A stretch of 64,000 bases of DNA, from NCBI GenBank assembly GCA_026129905.1, contig JAHCHE010000002.1:341163-405162 (forward strand), given 5' to 3'. Below the pieces are notes generated by a model. It made no database searches, was not told the origin of the DNA, and was given only the letters and a program-made list of their open reading frames with translations. The translations under genes and the position numbers were made by a program. This stretch comes from Bryobacteraceae bacterium. Its GTDB lineage: Bacteria > Acidobacteriota > Terriglobia > Bryobacterales > Bryobacteraceae. Below, piece after piece: positions 61,518 to 64,000 of this stretch (its first letter is position 1; each line of letters opens with the position of its first letter).

Positions 61518-62638
61518 AGGACGCGCAGGCGCTCTTCCACCGCGGCGTTGAACTGTTCAACCGCGGCGACTTCTTCGAGTGCCACGAGGTCCTCGAGGAG
61601 ATCTGGACCCCGGCGCGGCAGCCCGAGCGCTGGTTTCTTCAAAGCTTGATCCATTTCGCGGTCGGATTCCATCACCATCGCCGGGGCAACGTCATCGGCG
61701 CCGTTCGCCAGTTGACCAAGGGCCTCCGCAAGATCCAGGGCTACCTGCCCGAATGGGGCGGCGTCCGCACGGCCCGGATCGAGCGCGAGGTTCGCCGCTG
61801 TCTCGCCGTCATCGAAGCCGGCGGCGCGGTGGACGCCTTTCCCTGCATCGAACCGTTCGCTGGGTACCAGCCCGGACCGGCGCCCCTGCCGCCCGCCGAA
61901 CTCCCGGACATCGTCGCGTTGCCCGGAGGGGAGTTCTTGATGGGCCAGGCGGACGGCCGCGACGAGGAGCGTCCCGTTCACCGCGTACGCGTCTCGCCTT
62001 TCGGACTGGCCCGGACTCCCGTGACCAACGCCCAATACGACCGCTTCTGCCTGGAAACCGGCCATCCACCGTCGAAATTCCGCCGGCAGCCCGGATTCGA
62101 CCGGCCCGGCCATCCCGTCACCGGCCCGTCCTGGTTCGACGCCGCCGCCTATTGCGAATGGCTGGCGGCGAAGACGGGGAGGCGCTTCCGCCTGCCGGCC
62201 GAGGCCGAGTGGGAATGGGCGGCCCGCGGCGGACTCGAGGGGCGGCTCTACCCCTGGGGCGACGATCCGGTCACCTCGCGCGAGAACTACGGCTCGCGCT
62301 GGCTGGCCGGACCGGAGCCGGTAGCCACGTCCGCGCCCAACGCCTACGGCCTTTTCGACATGTGCGAGAACGTGCACGAGTGGTGCGCCGACTGGTACGG
62401 CCGGACATACTACGCCGCTTCGCCCGCCGAGGATCCCACCGGACCGGCCGAGGGCGTGCGGCGGGCATCGCGCGGAGGCTCCTGGCGCCACCACGTAAAG
62501 ATCGCCCGCTGCGCCGCCCGGAGCAGCATCCCGCCCGAGTTCGAGTACGCCGATTACGGTTTTCGCGTCGCGTGCGATCCCGTCGGGGCCGTTAGCCCGC
62601 CGCCGCCCGCCGAACCTGCGTCGCCAGCGCTTTCCTGA
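61514..62638 (+). CDS. DUF309-SUMF1 fusion protein
   Basis: 374 aa from GTG 61514, overlapping the previous stop as GTGA. Residues 1-100 are a DUF309 helical domain (FNRGDFFECHEVLEEIWTPA, FAVGFHHHRRGNVIGAVRQL). Residues about 135-355 are a formylglycine-generating/SUMF1 fold (DIVALPGGEFLMGQADGR, RTPVTNAQYDRFCLETGH, RLPAEAEWEWAARGGLEGRL, FDMCENVHEWCADWYG, ASRGGSWRHHVKIARCAARS). The cysteine pair used by true FGE is absent from the GGSWRHH segment, so it is probably not a sulfatase activator. A C-terminal Pro/Ala tail follows. The joined architecture is unusual. The last 47 bases overlap the convergent esterase. Confidence 0.88.
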   Translation: MKDAQALFHRGVELFNRGDFFECHEVLEEIWTPARQPERWFLQSLIHFAVGFHHHRRGNVIGAVRQLTKGLRKIQGYLPEWGGVRTARIEREVRRCLAVIEAGGAVDAFPCIEPFAGYQPGPAPLPPAELPDIVALPGGEFLMGQADGRDEERPVHRVRVSPFGLARTPVTNAQYDRFCLETGHPPSKFRRQPGFDRPGHPVTGPSWFDAAAYCEWLAAKTGRRFRLPAEAEWEWAARGGLEGRLYPWGDDPVTSRENYGSRWLAGPEPVATSAPNAYGLFDMCENVHEWCADWYGRTYYAASPAEDPTGPAEGVRRASRGGSWRHHVKIARCAARSSIPPEFEYADYGFRVACDPVGAVSPPPPAEPASPALS

Positions 62639-63581
62639 GCTGCTCGTTGGCCAGAGCGATAGCGCTACGAGCGGCTGGCGTACTCGCTAGCGCGTTCAGC
62701 ATCACGAAGTCATGCATCGTGCCGAGGTAGCGGACCGCCGTCACCGCGACGCCCGACTGCGCCAGCTTGTGCGCGTAAGCCTCGCCTTCGTCGCGCAGCA
62801 CGTCGTACTCCGCCGTGATCACCAGCGCCGGCGGAAGCCCGCTCAGTTCCTCCTCCGAGGCTAGCAGCGGCGACGCCGTCGACTGGCCGGCCGACTCCGC
62901 GTCGGCCAGGTAATGGTTCCAGAACCACCGCATCGCCTCCCGCGTCAGAAAGTGGCCGGTAGCCATCTGCCGGTACGACGCCGTGTCGAAATTCGTGCCG
63001 TCGGTCACCGGATAGAACAGCGCCTGGTAATCGATTTTCGGCCCCCCGCGCTGCTTCGCCAGAAGGGTGACCGCCGCCGCCATGTTGCCGCCGGCGCTGT
63101 CGCCCGCCACGGCCAGCCTTGTCGAATCCAGCTTCAGCGCCTTGCCGTTTTCGGCGACATACCGGGTCGCCGCATAGGCTTCCTCGATCGCCGTGGGATA
63201 TTTGGCTTCCGGCGACCGCGTGAAATCCACGAAGACCACCGCCGCGTTGACGCCGTTGGCGATCTCGCGGATCAGCCGGTCGTGCGTGTTCCGGTCGCCG
63301 AGCACCCATCCGCCGCCGTGGAAGTACATCACCGCTGGAAGCCGGCCCCGGCTGCCCTGCGGCCTGACAATGCGAATGCCGACCTCGCCGCTCGGCCCGG
63401 CCGGGATCGTACGATCCTCGATATCCGAGGCGGGCCCCGCCGCCCCGCCCGCTTGTGCTCCAGCCAGCACGGCGCGCGCTTCCTCCACGGACAGTTCGTA
63501 AATTTGCGGTCCGCCCTGTCGGTTGAGGGCCTCCAGAAAAGCCCTGGTCGCGGGCTCAATCGCGGAACTCAATGCAGTCAT
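62592..63581 (-). CDS. HSL-type alpha/beta hydrolase (esterase)
   Basis: 329 aa, cytoplasmic. The oxyanion motif HGGGWVLGDRNTHD and nucleophile elbow VAGDSAGGNMAAAV are those of the hormone-sensitive-lipase family IV. The acid is in ITAEYDVLRDEGEAYAHKL and the histidine in GTMHDFVML. It cleaves short-chain esters; the natural substrate is unknown. Convergent with the SUMF1 fusion gene over 47 bp. Confidence 0.93.
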   Translation of the reverse strand: MTALSSAIEPATRAFLEALNRQGGPQIYELSVEEARAVLAGAQAGGAAGPASDIEDRTIPAGPSGEVGIRIVRPQGSRGRLPAVMYFHGGGWVLGDRNTHDRLIREIANGVNAAVVFVDFTRSPEAKYPTAIEEAYAATRYVAENGKALKLDSTRLAVAGDSAGGNMAAAVTLLAKQRGGPKIDYQALFYPVTDGTNFDTASYRQMATGHFLTREAMRWFWNHYLADAESAGQSTASPLLASEEELSGLPPALVITAEYDVLRDEGEAYAHKLAQSGVAVTAVRYLGTMHDFVMLNALASTPAARSAIALANEQLRKALATQVRRAAAG

Positions 63582-63640
63582 CCCGCTTCCTCCTTATCTG
63601 GATTCTACAGTACAGATTGCCCGTTCAAGCCGCCGTGGGA

Positions 63641-64000
63641 TCAAGACTTCGTTTCCGTCCACCAGCCCAGCAGCCGGTAGTGCTCCGCCATCCGCAGGGC
63701 CTCTTCGGGCGCAAGATGCCATTCGTGATGCCAGGCCAAGGCGGCGAAATCGTCGGTTTCAGTCCGCCGCCGACTTGCCCATTGTGCGCGCCAGAACTCG
63801 TGCGCGTCGCCACATCTTCATCGAAGCGCGGCGTCCACGACACACGTTTCACCCAAGTCTCGTGGGCGCTGGTCCCCAGCGATCGCAGAAACCGCCGAGC
63901 CAGCTTCACAGTATCCCTGCCGCCGGCGCAGCTCCCGGTCGGTGAAGTTCTTCAGCTCCGCTTCGACCCGCCGCCCGCCTACGTCCCCACATACCCCCCA
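63641..64000 (-). pseudogene. Probable frameshifted coding remnant at the right edge
   Basis: Three protein-like pieces on the minus strand do not share one open frame. From the edge: VEAELKNFTDRELRRRQGY; then, in another frame, KLARRFLRSLGTSAHETW and RVSWTPRFDEDV; then back in the first frame, after a TGA at 63820-63818, DAHEFWRAQWASRRRTETDD and WHHEWHLAPEEALRMAEHYR ending at 63641. Joined they would make a plausible single protein, so two frameshifts (or sequence errors) are likely. I do not recognise the family, and the 5' end is outside the window. Confidence 0.4.

Noticed and set aside
61514..62638. Formylglycine-generating enzyme (sulfatase activator)
   Set aside because: The catalytic cysteine pair is replaced by other residues in the GGSWRHH region and no sulfatase gene is nearby.

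Overview
The window looks like a piece of chromosome from an acidobacterium of the Solibacter/Bryobacterales group. It is GC-rich and densely coded on both strands. It carries two secreted proteins ending in the TIGR03437 domain, which is strongly associated with that lineage, plus an Oar-like TonB-dependent receptor, multihaem cytochromes fused or adjacent to TPR and PQQ proteins, a PadR/membrane-protein pair and many signal-peptide proteins. No rRNA, tRNA, CRISPR array, integrase or insertion sequence was recognised.

Layout. 1-8237: a DinB-like gene cut by the left edge; a PadR regulator coupled to a DUF4153-like membrane protein, with a 38-bp palindromic operator; a PQQ dehydrogenase with a five-haem cytochrome; a partial Tad pilus set (cpaB-tadB-tadC); a metallo-beta-lactamase-fold hydrolase. 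8238-8569 has no gene but holds four tandem hairpins. 8570-13461: a DUF433 protein, then a translationally overlapped run nuoA - TIGR03437 protein - AlaX-type editing protein, meeting a convergent lipoprotein gene. 13653-18676: a response regulator, then a carboxyltransferase - AtuA - AtuA-like small protein - acyl-CoA dehydrogenase operon, probably for branched or isoprenoid acyl-CoA breakdown. 18875-25822: a secreted zincin-like protein behind a leader that may hide its ribosome site, a 1141-aa beta-helix protein, and a divergent flippase/glycosyltransferase pair. 25857-33863: DUF5107-TPR protein, Trm112-like protein, CehA-type hydrolase, MFS transporter, LssY_C protein. 33925-39630: TonB-dependent receptor followed 3 bases later by a seven-haem cytochrome-TPR protein.

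39915-46346 is the most unusual part. A bacteriohemerythrin gene is broken by an internal micro-inversion of about 70 bp: one helix, with the first iron-ligand histidine, is encoded on the opposite strand from the rest. Next come guaA, a C-terminal processing protease and a double-domain ThyX whose canonical motif appears divided between its two halves. ThyX is divergent from dut, and an amputated ABC-F (uup-like) gene abuts the dut stop codon. dut and thyX together cover dUTP to dTMP, and guaA adds GMP synthesis.

46433-64000: a three-repeat secretin-N-like protein; a secreted VCBS protein, Gfo/Idh/MocA oxidoreductase, exported SelA-like PLP enzyme and TIM-barrel protein that look like a carbohydrate or polyol catabolic neighbourhood; a 1204-aa hybrid sensor kinase; a fatty-acyl-CoA-reductase-like protein; a gluzincin; then dinG - queD - a GlcG/HbpS-like gene - a DUF309/SUMF1 fusion, an esterase, and a probably frameshifted remnant at the right edge.

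Start codons were chosen from ribosome sites and 4-base ATGA/GTGA overlaps; several genes use GTG or TTG. A few genes (padR, nuoA, perhaps dinG) have a -10 box so close to the start that their mRNAs are probably leaderless or nearly so.
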